A stretch of DNA of 64,000 nt. Origin: Streptomyces griseochromogenes. GTDB taxonomy: Bacteria; Actinomycetota; Actinomycetes; Streptomycetales; Streptomycetaceae. The stretch spans positions 1,116,001-1,180,000 of the forward strand of contig NZ_CP016279.1 in the NCBI RefSeq assembly GCF_001542625.1, written 5' to 3'. The first letter of the stretch is position 1. Each line of letters starts with the position of its first letter. Shown in pieces: positions 26,189 through 34,297 of the stretch. The translations under genes were made by a program, and so were the position numbers. Below the pieces are notes generated by a model. The model was not told where the DNA came from. It did no database searches and was given only the letters and a program-made list of their open reading frames with translations.

Positions 26189-29100
26189 TTGCGCAGACAA
26201 GTGAAAAGAGCGGCCGCGGCCACGGTGGCCACCGCCGCAGCCGTCGCCCTCGCAGCGGGTATGACCAGCCCCGCGTCGGCGAAGACCGGGCAGCACGCCT
26301 CGGCCGCCGCTTCCTCGTTCACCGCCAAGCACCACGTCACCCTGATCACCGGCGACCGCGTCGACCTCGACGCCAAGGGCCGCGTCGTCGGCCTGCAGCG
26401 GGCCAAGGGACGGGAGCACATACCCTTCCAGGTCCGCAAGGCCGAGGGGCACACGCTGGTCATCCCCGCGGACGCGGCCCGCCCGGTCGCCTCCGGCAAG
26501 CTGGACCGGCGCCTGTTCGACGTCACCGAGCTGAACAAGGCCGCCACCCGCCAGGCCCAGAAGAACGGCCTGAAGGTCATCGTCGGCTACAGCGGCGCCG
26601 CCGCGGCCGCCAAGGCCGACGTCCGGGGCGCGGGCCACCTGCGCCGCAGCCTGACGGCGCTGAACGCGGACGCCGTGCAGACCCCGGTCAAGGACACCGC
26701 CGAGCTGTGGCACGCCGTCACCAACGGCGACGGGACCGCCTCGGGCATCGCGCACGTCTGGCTCGACGGCGTCCGCAAGGCCTCGCTCGACAAGTCCGTG
26801 CCGCAGATCGGCGCCCCGACGGCGTGGGCGGCCGGCTACACCGGCAAGGGCGTGAAGGTCGCCGTTCTGGACACGGGTGTGGACACCAGCCACCCGGACC
26901 TCAAGGACCAGGTGACCGAGTCCAAGAACTTCACCCCCGCGGCCGACGCCAAGGACCACTTCGGCCACGGCACGCACGTCGCCTCCATCGTGGCGGGCAC
27001 CGGCGCCAAGTCGGGCGGCAAGTACCGGGGTGTCGCCCCGGACGCCAAGATCCTCAACGGCAAGGTCCTCGACGACTCCGGCTCCGGTGACGACTCCGGC
27101 ATCCTCGCCGGCATGGAGTGGGCCGCCTCGCAGGGTGCCTCCGTCATCAACCTGAGCCTCGGCGGCTACGACACGCCCGAGGTCGACCCGCTCGAGGCCG
27201 AGGTCAACAAGCTCTCCGCCGAGAAGGGCGTCCTGTTCGCGATCGCCGCGGGCAACGACGGCCCCCAGTCGATCGGTTCGCCGGGCAGCGCGGACGCCGC
27301 GCTCACCGTCGGCGCCGTCGACAAGAAGGACAAGCTGGCCGACTTCTCCTCCACCGGCCCGCGCGTCGGCGACGGCGCGATCAAGCCCGACGTCACCGCG
27401 CCCGGCGTGAGCATCACCGCCGCCGCGGCCAAGGGCAGTGTCCTCGACCAGGAGGTCGGCGAGAAGCCCGAGGGGTACATGACCCTCGACGGCACCTCGA
27501 TGGCCACCCCGCACGTCGCGGGCGCCGCCGCGATCCTGAAGCAGGAGCACCCCGACTGGGGCTACGCCGAGCTGAAGGGCGCGCTCACCGGCTCCGCCAA
27601 GGGCGGCAACTACACGCCGTTCCAGCAGGGTTCGGGCCGGATCGCGGTCGACAAGGCGATCAAGGAGTCCGTGATCGCCGACCCGGTCTCGGTCAGCTTC
27701 GGTGTGCAGCAGTGGCCGCACACCGACGACAAGCCGGTCACCAAGCAGCTGACGTACCGCAACCTGGGCGACAAGGACGTCACCCTCGACCTGACCAGCA
27801 CCGCCACCGGCCCCAAGGGCCAGGCGGCTCCGGCGGGCTTCTTCACGCTCGGCGCGACCAAGGTGACGGTCCCGGCGCACGGCAAGGCCGCCGTCGGCTT
27901 CACGGTGAACACGAAGCTGGGCGGCACCCTCGACGGCGCCTACTCCTCCTACGTGACCGCGACCGGCGGCGGGCAGACCGTCCGCACGGCCGCCGCGGTG
28001 CAGCGCGAGGTGGAGTCCTACGACGTCACGCTGAAGTTCATCGGCCGTGACGGCAAGCCGGCTCCGTACTACAACGCCGACCTGAGCGGGGTGGCGGGTC
28101 TCGCCACCGGCCGGCAGGTGAGCCCGTACGACAAGTCCGGCACGGTGAAGGTGCGCGCGCCCAAGGGCACGTACATCCTGAACACCGCCGTCTTCAAGGA
28201 CCCGCAGGACCCCGCCAAGGGCGTCGACTGGATCGGCCAGCCGAAGCTGACGGTCGGCAAGAAGCAGACGATCACGATCGACGCGCGCAAGGCCAAGCCG
28301 GTGGACATCACCGTCCCGGCCACGGGCGCCAAGTCGCAGTTCGCCTCGCCGGAGTGGGACGTCACGGTCGGCGGCAACCAGTACGGCTACGGCTGGTTCC
28401 TCGACACGTACAAGAACTTCCGCACCGCACACCTCGGCCCCTCGCTGCCCCCGGGCACGCTGTTCCAGCAGTGGGACGGCCACTGGTCCAAGGGCGCGAC
28501 CGAGGAGTACGACACCACGGTCGGCGGTCCGGTCAAGCAGCTCGCCACCGGCTACACCAAGCACTACAAGGCGAGTGAGCTGGCCACGGTCAAGGCCCGG
28601 CTCGGTGCCGCCGCGAGCGGCAAGAAGGGCTCCCTCAGCGCCTCGGGCTGGCTTCCCGGCAGCTCCGGCGCCTCCGGCATCAGCATGCCGCAGAAGCTGC
28701 CCGGCACCCGCACCCTGCACGTGTCCGCCAAGGGCGGTGTGAAGTGGGAGCTGCAGTTCGAGCAGGACGGCGCGCTCGACCAGGACGGCTTCCCGGTCGC
28801 CGACTCCTCCTACTCGCTCGGCACGCAGTCCTTCACGGCGGGCAGGACGTACACGAAGACCGTCAACACCGCGGTCTTCGCCCCGCTCGTCAACGCCTAC
28901 GCGGGCCTGTTCCGGGACGGAAACGAGATCTACGGCTCGCTGCCGCTGTTCGCCGACGGCGCCAAGAACCCCGGGTACTCGACGTTCACCTCGGTGAACA
29001 CGACCCTGTACCGCAACGGCACCAAGGTCGGCTCCAACGACGACCCGCTGTTCGGCGGCAAGACCTTCAAGGTCCCGGCCGGTGACGCCGCCTACAAGCT

Positions 29101-29503
29101 GACCACCTCGGTCACGCGCTCGCCGAAGGTCGCGAACGCCTCCACGCGGATCGACGCGACCTGGACCTTCCGCTCCAAGAAGCCGTCCGGCAGCTCGGCC
29201 AGGCTGCCCGCCTCCGCCCTGTACTTCGGCGCCAGGACCGGCCTGGACAGCCGTGTCGAGGCCGGCCGGACGGTCACCTTCCCGGTCACCGTGGAGGGTT
29301 CGGCCGCAGGCCGCAACCTGAAGTCCCTGGCCGTCTACGTCTCCTACGACGGCAGGACCTTCAAGAAGGCCGACGTCCGCGGCGGCAGGATCACCGTCCA
29401 GAACCCGGCCGCGGGCAAGGGCATCTCGTTCCGCGCCAAGATCGTCGACAAGCAGGGCAACACCTCGACGATCACGGTCTACAACGCCTACTACGGCAAG
29501 TGA
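26189..29503 (+). CDS. Large secreted subtilisin-like serine peptidase (S8)
   Basis: A 1104-residue secreted protease. A basic signal peptide with Ala-rich core ends near residue 31 (SPASA). A propeptide of about 170 residues follows, then the S8 domain with catalytic Asp228 (VLDTGVD), His260 (GHGTHVAS) and Ser437 (GTSMATPH). About 600 further residues form beta-rich C-terminal domains. The TTG at 26189 is preceded by an agggggaga ribosome site at ideal spacing; a GTG four codons later lacks that spacing. It probably degrades extracellular protein during growth on complex substrates. Confidence 0.93.
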   Translation: MRRQVKRAAAATVATAAAVALAAGMTSPASAKTGQHASAAASSFTAKHHVTLITGDRVDLDAKGRVVGLQRAKGREHIPFQVRKAEGHTLVIPADAARPVASGKLDRRLFDVTELNKAATRQAQKNGLKVIVGYSGAAAAAKADVRGAGHLRRSLTALNADAVQTPVKDTAELWHAVTNGDGTASGIAHVWLDGVRKASLDKSVPQIGAPTAWAAGYTGKGVKVAVLDTGVDTSHPDLKDQVTESKNFTPAADAKDHFGHGTHVASIVAGTGAKSGGKYRGVAPDAKILNGKVLDDSGSGDDSGILAGMEWAASQGASVINLSLGGYDTPEVDPLEAEVNKLSAEKGVLFAIAAGNDGPQSIGSPGSADAALTVGAVDKKDKLADFSSTGPRVGDGAIKPDVTAPGVSITAAAAKGSVLDQEVGEKPEGYMTLDGTSMATPHVAGAAAILKQEHPDWGYAELKGALTGSAKGGNYTPFQQGSGRIAVDKAIKESVIADPVSVSFGVQQWPHTDDKPVTKQLTYRNLGDKDVTLDLTSTATGPKGQAAPAGFFTLGATKVTVPAHGKAAVGFTVNTKLGGTLDGAYSSYVTATGGGQTVRTAAAVQREVESYDVTLKFIGRDGKPAPYYNADLSGVAGLATGRQVSPYDKSGTVKVRAPKGTYILNTAVFKDPQDPAKGVDWIGQPKLTVGKKQTITIDARKAKPVDITVPATGAKSQFASPEWDVTVGGNQYGYGWFLDTYKNFRTAHLGPSLPPGTLFQQWDGHWSKGATEEYDTTVGGPVKQLATGYTKHYKASELATVKARLGAAASGKKGSLSASGWLPGSSGASGISMPQKLPGTRTLHVSAKGGVKWELQFEQDGALDQDGFPVADSSYSLGTQSFTAGRTYTKTVNTAVFAPLVNAYAGLFRDGNEIYGSLPLFADGAKNPGYSTFTSVNTTLYRNGTKVGSNDDPLFGGKTFKVPAGDAAYKLTTSVTRSPKVANASTRIDATWTFRSKKPSGSSARLPASALYFGARTGLDSRVEAGRTVTFPVTVEGSAAGRNLKSLAVYVSYDGRTFKKADVRGGRITVQNPAAGKGISFRAKIVDKQGNTSTITVYNAYYGK

Positions 29504-29533
29504 GCCCGAGGTAGCCGAATAGCGCACCGACAG

Positions 29534-29575
29534 CGAGCGGCCCGCCGGAAGCGGTCTCCTCCGGCGGGCCGCTCG
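29534..29575 (+). terminator. Strong terminator after the subtilase gene
   Basis: A perfect 16-bp GC-rich stem (29534-29549 with 29560-29575) with a ten-base loop, 31 bp after the stop codon. Confidence 0.8.
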
Positions 29576-29598
29576 TGCGCCGCGCCGGGGTCACCGGA

Positions 29599-29623
29599 CC
29601 CGCACGGAAGCAGTCCGTGCGGG
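29599..29623. other. Second hairpin before the ABM-globin gene
   Basis: Inverted repeat cccgcacgga/tccgtgcggg with a five-base loop. It could back up the upstream terminator or act in the leader of the gene at 29706. Confidence 0.4.
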
Positions 29624-29705
29624 TACCCGCGCGGTTCGCTCACCGCTGAGCGGCAGGACGCCGGAAGGGCTGCCTCCGGTGGCCCTGCCGTGTTTGCCTG
29701 GGCGC

Positions 29706-30476
29706 ATGACGGCTCACACGATCGAATACATCCGGTACCGCATCCCCGAGCAGCGGTCGGCGGACTTCCTGTCCGCCTACACCCGCGCCGCGGCCCAGCT
29801 GGCCGCGGCCCCGCAGTGCGTCGACTACGAACTCACACGCTGCGAGGAGGACCCGGAGCACTTCGTCCTCCGGATCACCTGGACGTCGACGCGCGACCAT
29901 CTGGAGGGCTTTCGCACCTCGGAGCGGTTCCCGCCGTTCCTCGCCGAGATCCGCCCGTACGTCGAGGACATCGAGGAGATGCGCCACTACGACCCGACGC
30001 CGGTCCACGGCACCGGGTCGGCCACCCCCACGCTCTACGACTGGGCGGGCGGCGCCGAGGCGTTCTCCCGTCTGACGGACGCGTTCTACGACAAGGTCCT
30101 CAAGGACGACCTCCTCGCCCCGCTCTTCCAGGACCTCGCCCCGGACCACGCCGCCCACGTCGCCCTCTGGCTCGGCGAGGTCTTCGGCGGCCCCGCCCGC
30201 TACTCCGAGACCCAGGGCGGCCACGGCCACATGGTGGCCAAGCACGTCGGCAAGCACATCACCGAGCCCCAGCGCCGCCGCTGGGTCAACCTCGTCCAGG
30301 ACGCCGCCGACGACGCCGGCCTGCCCACCGACGCCGAGTTCCGCTCGGCCTTCCTGGCCTACGTGGAGTGGGGCACCCGGCTGGCGGTGTACTTCTCGGG
30401 CCCCAACGCGCGGCCTCCGGCCGAGCAGCCGGTGCCGCGGTGGAACTGGGGCGCGATGTCGCCGTACCAGGGCTGA
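29706..30476 (+). CDS. ABM domain fused to group II truncated hemoglobin
   Basis: A 256-residue two-domain cytosolic protein. Residues about 1-95 form an antibiotic-biosynthesis-monooxygenase-like ferredoxin-fold domain (IEYIRYRIPEQR to EDIEEMRHY). Residues about 110-235 form a truncated globin (YDWAGGAEAFSRLTDAFYDKVLKDD) with the proximal histidine in GHGHMVAKH and a Trp/Tyr-rich C-terminal helix. Group II globins bind O2 or NO; ABM domains include heme-degrading and quinol oxygenases. The fusion suggests a heme-dependent oxygenase or NO/redox protein. The ATG at 29706 gives the clean domain start. Confidence 0.88.
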   Translation: MTAHTIEYIRYRIPEQRSADFLSAYTRAAAQLAAAPQCVDYELTRCEEDPEHFVLRITWTSTRDHLEGFRTSERFPPFLAEIRPYVEDIEEMRHYDPTPVHGTGSATPTLYDWAGGAEAFSRLTDAFYDKVLKDDLLAPLFQDLAPDHAAHVALWLGEVFGGPARYSETQGGHGHMVAKHVGKHITEPQRRRWVNLVQDAADDAGLPTDAEFRSAFLAYVEWGTRLAVYFSGPNARPPAEQPVPRWNWGAMSPYQG

Positions 30477-30492
30477 CACAGGATCCCTGTCC

Positions 30493-31005
30493 ATGACCGC
30501 CGCCATCACCGCCATGATCACTGCCGTCGTCGGTGTCCTCGGGACGCTCCTCGCCCCCGCGCTCAGTCAGCGACACGCCGCGCGGGAACGTGCCGAGGAG
30601 GCCGAACGGGCCGAGCACAGGCGGCTGTTCGAGGAGCGACGGGACGCCTACACCGCGATGAACCGTGCTTCCCGGCACTTCCACACCCTGCTCAAGGACG
30701 CCCTGCACCGGATCCGCGACGGCGTCTACACCGATCACGACCGCGAACAGCTGGAGGAGGCCCGGCGCGACCACCGCGACCGCTACGCCGAGGCGCAGAT
30801 GGTCGTACCCGAGCGGATCCTGGACGCCTCACGGGCTGTCAACGAGGTGCTGGCCCGGACGGACGCCGTCACCAAGCGGCTCGACCGGGGGCTGCCCCGG
30901 GAGGATGAGAGCGCCGAACGGGCGCTGCTGGAGCTGAAGGAGGCCGAGCCGCTGCTGACGGCCATGCGCCGGGCGATGCGGGCCGACCTGGGCGTCCAGG
31001 ACTAG
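30493..31005 (+). CDS. Membrane-anchored coiled-coil protein of unknown function
   Basis: A 170-residue protein with one N-terminal hydrophobic segment (about residues 5-24) followed by a long, highly charged helical region rich in Arg, Glu and Ala, predicted to form coiled coils. It follows the ABM-globin gene by 16 bp on the same strand, so the two may be co-transcribed. Its 3' end overlaps the convergent regulator gene by four bases. No family recognised. Confidence 0.75.
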   Translation: MTAAITAMITAVVGVLGTLLAPALSQRHAARERAEEAERAEHRRLFEERRDAYTAMNRASRHFHTLLKDALHRIRDGVYTDHDREQLEEARRDHRDRYAEAQMVVPERILDASRAVNEVLARTDAVTKRLDRGLPREDESAERALLELKEAEPLLTAMRRAMRADLGVQD

Positions 31006-31898
31006 GCCGGCACCGCCTGGGCCGCGTCCGTGGCCCAGCTCGCCAGCAGGCGCAGGGACTGGGCGGAGGGGGAGCCCGGTTCCGCGTGGTAGGTCACCAG
31101 GGATTGGTCGGAGCCGTCCGTGAGGCGGAAACCCTCGTAGTGCAGGGCCAGGTCGCCGACCAGGGGGTGGTGCAGGCGCTTGACGCCATGGCTCTTCTCC
31201 TTGACGTCGTGGGTCGCCCACAGACGGCGGAACTCCTCGCTCTTGACCGAGAGTTCGCCCACCAGGGCGGACAGCCGCGCGTCGTCGGGGTAGCAGCCCG
31301 CGTCCATGCGCAGCGCGCAGACGATGTCGATCGCCTTCTGCTCCCAGTCGATGAACAGATCGCGGTACTCGGGGTGCAGGAAGACCAGACGGGCCCAGTT
31401 CCGCTCGGCGGGCGGGAGCTTCGACCAGTCGCCGAAGACCGCCGCCGCCATCCGGTTCCAGGCGAGGATCTCCGAGCGGCGCCCGGCGACGTACGCCGGT
31501 ACCCCCTCCATCGAGTCCAGCAGCTGCCGCAGCGCCACCCGCACCTGCTGCTGCCGGGCCGCGGGCTTCTTCTTGTGCGCCTTCGGCTTGGCCAGGTGGG
31601 TGAGGTGGGCGTGCTCGGCGTCCGTCAGGCGCAGGGCGCGGGCGATCGAGTCCAGCACCTCCGCCGAGACGTTGCGTCCGTTGCCCTGCTCCAGGCGTGT
31701 GTAGTACGCCACCGACACCCCGGCCAGCTGGGCCAGCTCCTCACGGCGCAGCCCGGGCACCCGGCGGTGCCGTCCGAAGTCGGGCAGCCCCACGTCCTCC
31801 GGCTTCAGCCGGGCCCGCCGGCTGCGCAGGAACTCGCTCAGCTCGGCCCGCCGGTCCAGGGGCCGTCCGGCACCGGCTGCTTCCGGCTGTTCGTCCAT
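31002..31898 (-). CDS. XRE-family regulator with MmyB-like ligand-binding domain
   Basis: A 298-residue regulator. The N-terminal XRE helix-turn-helix (RVPGLRREELAQLAGVSVAYYTRLEQG, written here in part, about residues 47-75) is followed by a C-terminal MmyB-like PAS-fold domain thought to bind fatty acids or similar ligands (EILAWNRMAAAVFGD, LVFLHPEYRDLF, HPLVGDLALHYE). MmyB-type regulators in actinobacteria usually control an adjacent divergent oxidoreductase gene, as here. The ATG at 31898 is used; the longer frame crosses the intergenic region into the dehydrogenase. Confidence 0.92.
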   Translation of the reverse strand: MDEQPEAAGAGRPLDRRAELSEFLRSRRARLKPEDVGLPDFGRHRRVPGLRREELAQLAGVSVAYYTRLEQGNGRNVSAEVLDSIARALRLTDAEHAHLTHLAKPKAHKKKPAARQQQVRVALRQLLDSMEGVPAYVAGRRSEILAWNRMAAAVFGDWSKLPPAERNWARLVFLHPEYRDLFIDWEQKAIDIVCALRMDAGCYPDDARLSALVGELSVKSEEFRRLWATHDVKEKSHGVKRLHHPLVGDLALHYEGFRLTDGSDQSLVTYHAEPGSPSAQSLRLLASWATDAAQAVPA

Positions 31899-31922
31899 AG
31901 GGCCAGTATCGGGCCTGCGCCA

Positions 31923-31977
31923 CGGTCGTACGCCTGCGTTCCTGTCCCCGCCAATGGTAGGAACAGCGGTCGTACGC
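31923..31977. promoter_or_regulatory. Paired direct repeats in the MmyB regulator/ADH divergent promoter
   Basis: The 11-mer cggtcgtacgc occurs at 31923-31933 and again at 31967-31977, four helical turns apart. Between them is the inverted repeat gttcct/aggaac (31938-31943 and 31959-31964). The arrangement fits cooperative binding by the neighbouring XRE regulator. Confidence 0.5.
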
Positions 31978-32078
31978 AAACCTGTGGACTGGGTGGTGCG
32001 GGGAGATCGGATGCAGGCTGGACCACGTACCCGGTGGAAGGCAGCCGGGCACACGACCCCTGCTAGGAGAACCCCGGC

Positions 32079-33122
32079 ATGACCACTGTTGCTGCTTACG
32101 CCGCGCCCGCACCGAAGGCCCCGCTGGAGCGGACCACCATCGAGCGGCGCGCGGTCGGCGCATTCGACGTCCTGATCGACATCAAGTTCACCGGTATCTG
32201 CCACTCCGACATCCACCAGGCCCAGGACGGCTGGCGCCCCGGTATCTTCCCGATGGTCCCCGGCCACGAGATCGCGGGTGTCGTCGCCGAGGTCGGCTCC
32301 GGCGTCACGAAGTTCACCGTCGGTGACCGGGTGGGCGTCGGCTGCATGGTCGACTCCTGCCGCGAGTGCGACAACTGCAGGGCCGGCCTGGAGCAGTACT
32401 GCCTCAAGGGCGGCCCCGTCTGGACCTACAACGACACCGGCAAGGACGGCGAGCCCACCTACGGCGGCTACGCGCGCAACGTCGTCGTCGACGAGAACTA
32501 CGTCGTCCGCATCCCCGAGGGGCTGTCACTGGACGTGGCCGCGCCGCTGCTCTGCGCGGGCATCACCACGTACTCGCCCCTGAAGCACTGGAACGCCGGC
32601 CCCGGCACGAAGGTCGCCGTCGTCGGCCTGGGCGGTCTCGGCCACATGGGCGTCAAGATCGCGCACGCGCTCGGCGCCGAGGTCACCGTCCTGTCCCAGT
32701 CCCTGCGCAAGAAGGACGACGGCCTGATGCTGGGGGCCGATCACTACCACGCCACCGGCGACCCGGACACCTTCGAGGAGCTGGCCGGCACCTTCGACAT
32801 CATCCTGAACACCGTCTCGGCACCGCTCGACTTCGCCGCGTACCTGTCCCTGCTGCGCACGGACGGCACCATGGTGAACGTCGGCCTCCCCGAGGAGCCG
32901 GTGCAGATCGTCCTCCAGTCCCTGCTCGGCAACCGCCGCAGCATCAGCACCTCCGGCATCGGCGGCATCGCCGAGACCCAGGAGATGCTGGACTTCTGCG
33001 CCGAGCACGGCCTGGGCGCGGAGATCGAGCTGATCCGTGCCGACCAGATCAACGAGGCGTACGAGCGGGTGCGGGCCAGCGACGTCCGCTACCGCTTCGT
33101 CATCGACATCGCCACCATCTGA
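32079..33122 (+). CDS. Zinc-dependent NAD(P) alcohol dehydrogenase (cinnamyl alcohol dehydrogenase-like)
   Basis: A 347-residue medium-chain dehydrogenase. The catalytic zinc site is CHSDIHQ plus GHEIAG, the structural zinc site has four cysteines in a CxxCxxCx7C spacing ([15 protein letters not shown]), and the cofactor fold shows [11 protein letters not shown]. The pattern matches the CAD/AdhC/YahK group of NADP-dependent aldehyde reductases with broad substrates. It is divergent from the MmyB-like regulator, which probably controls it. Confidence 0.93.
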   Translation: MTTVAAYAAPAPKAPLERTTIERRAVGAFDVLIDIKFTGICHSDIHQAQDGWRPGIFPMVPGHEIAGVVAEVGSGVTKFTVGDRVGVGCMVDSCRECDNCRAGLEQYCLKGGPVWTYNDTGKDGEPTYGGYARNVVVDENYVVRIPEGLSLDVAAPLLCAGITTYSPLKHWNAGPGTKVAVVGLGGLGHMGVKIAHALGAEVTVLSQSLRKKDDGLMLGADHYHATGDPDTFEELAGTFDIILNTVSAPLDFAAYLSLLRTDGTMVNVGLPEEPVQIVLQSLLGNRRSISTSGIGGIAETQEMLDFCAEHGLGAEIELIRADQINEAYERVRASDVRYRFVIDIATI

Positions 33123-33153
33123 GCCGCCCGGCCGCCCAGCGGCCGAGCACACG

Positions 33154-33181
33154 CGACCGGCCCGGGACCCCGGGCCGGTCG
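33154..33181. terminator. Bidirectional terminator between ADH and S51 peptidase-like genes
   Basis: A 12-13 bp perfect GC-rich stem (33154-33166 with 33169-33181) lies between the two convergent stop codons, ending one base before the stop of the minus-strand gene. Confidence 0.75.
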
Positions 33182-33916
33182 TCAGCCCACCTCGAACGAC
33201 TCACCGGCGGCGTACGACCGCACGGCCACGCCCGCGTCCCCACCCGGCCGTACGACATGCACCCGCCCGCGCCCCGCCACCCGGGCACCTTCGCCGCCGA
33301 CCTCCAGCAGTGTGTTCTCGTCGACGGCGACGCCGTACGGCACCGTCCCGCGTCCCACCGCCGCGACCAGCCGTGCCAACGTCCCCCACTGCGCCGCGTG
33401 CACGTCCACCGCGAACGGCACGAGCCCCAGCCCCGCCCGTACCTCGATCTCCGCAAGGTCCTCCCCGGTGTCCTCCGGGCACACCGGCACCCCGTCCAGC
33501 AGCCAGCCGCCGACCACCGCCCGCCGCGCGGCGACGGCGGCACCCGCGGAGAAGCCCGCGTACGGCACCCCGCGCTCGGCGAGCAGCCGCGGCAGCCGCT
33601 CCAGGCAGCCGGCGAACGCCTCCTGATACGCGGGCGTCAGCCCGCCGCACCCCAGCAGCCCGTCGACACCGTCCAGCGCGCCGTCCGGCTCGAACCGCTC
33701 GCCCAGCGGCACCAGCAACGGCACCGGCACACACGCCCCCGCCTTCCCCAGCGCCTCCGTGTACCGCTCGAACTGCCGCTGCCCGTCACCCTCGTCGACG
33801 ATCACACACCCGATCCGCGGCACCCCGCCCCCACCACGGGCCGCCGCCCGTAGAAACGGCTCGTACACCTCGGCGACGTCCCAGCCACCACCCACCAGAA
33901 ACGTGTGCCCGGCCAT
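33182..33916 (-). CDS. Peptidase S51 / class I glutamine amidotransferase-like protein
   Basis: A 244-residue protein of the dipeptidase E/cyanophycinase fold. The nucleophile elbow GFSAGAAVA provides a serine, and a histidine in VDVHAAQWG is a candidate partner. N-terminal FLVGGGWD and the GCGGLTPAYQE loop are also family-like. S51 enzymes cleave Asp-X dipeptides or cyanophycin; the natural substrate here is unknown. It starts at the ATG at 33916. Confidence 0.8.
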   Translation of the reverse strand: MAGHTFLVGGGWDVAEVYEPFLRAAARGGGGVPRIGCVIVDEGDGQRQFERYTEALGKAGACVPVPLLVPLGERFEPDGALDGVDGLLGCGGLTPAYQEAFAGCLERLPRLLAERGVPYAGFSAGAAVAARRAVVGGWLLDGVPVCPEDTGEDLAEIEVRAGLGLVPFAVDVHAAQWGTLARLVAAVGRGTVPYGVAVDENTLLEVGGEGARVAGRGRVHVVRPGGDAGVAVRSYAAGESFEVG

Positions 33917-34012
33917 CCGGCTTCCTCCCCTTGTACGTGTCCCCTGTGCGTTGCTCCGCGTGAGTTTCGCGAGTGGTGAATGTACGGGGAGGAATGGATG
34001 GCGTCGCCCGAA

Positions 34013-34297
34013 TTACCTGCTCGTGCCGACCCCTGCCCGGGCTCGATCGCCGGCTTTCGCGGCGTACGCGAGGAGGTCCGCGAAGCGGAGCCAGGGGAGC
34101 AGGTACGTGTTCAGCGGCGCGTAGCCGGGACGAGTGAGGCCGTGGATGCCGTGGACGGCGCCGGCCGGTTCCTCCGCTGCCGGGCCGTCGAGGCGGCCGA
34201 GGGCCTTGAGGTACGAAGAGGCGCAGGCGTCGAGTCGTGCGCGCAGGTCGGCGAAACGACGAAGGGCGCGGTCGGCTGTGGTTGCGGAGGCCGCGGG
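34013..34297 (-). pseudogene. Start-less C-terminal gene remnant in frame behind the phosphatase gene
   Basis: Directly after the TGA of the phosphatase gene (34298-34300) the same frame stays open for another 94 codons to a TAA at 34013. The reading has typical Streptomyces coding quality: roughly 84 percent GC at third positions and plausible protein such as LRARLDACASSYLKALGRL and YAPLNTYLLPWLRFADLLAY. No ATG, GTG or TTG start lies in it. It looks like the C-terminal end of a gene whose front was deleted at the junction, though readthrough of the stop is a formal alternative. No family is recognised. The remaining 96 bp to the next gene (33917-34012) show nothing distinct. Confidence 0.55.

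Noticed and set aside
26078..29527. 1149-codon open frame antisense to the subtilase gene
   Set aside because: Long antisense frames are expected over GC-rich genes. The plus-strand protein has a signal peptide and a full catalytic triad.
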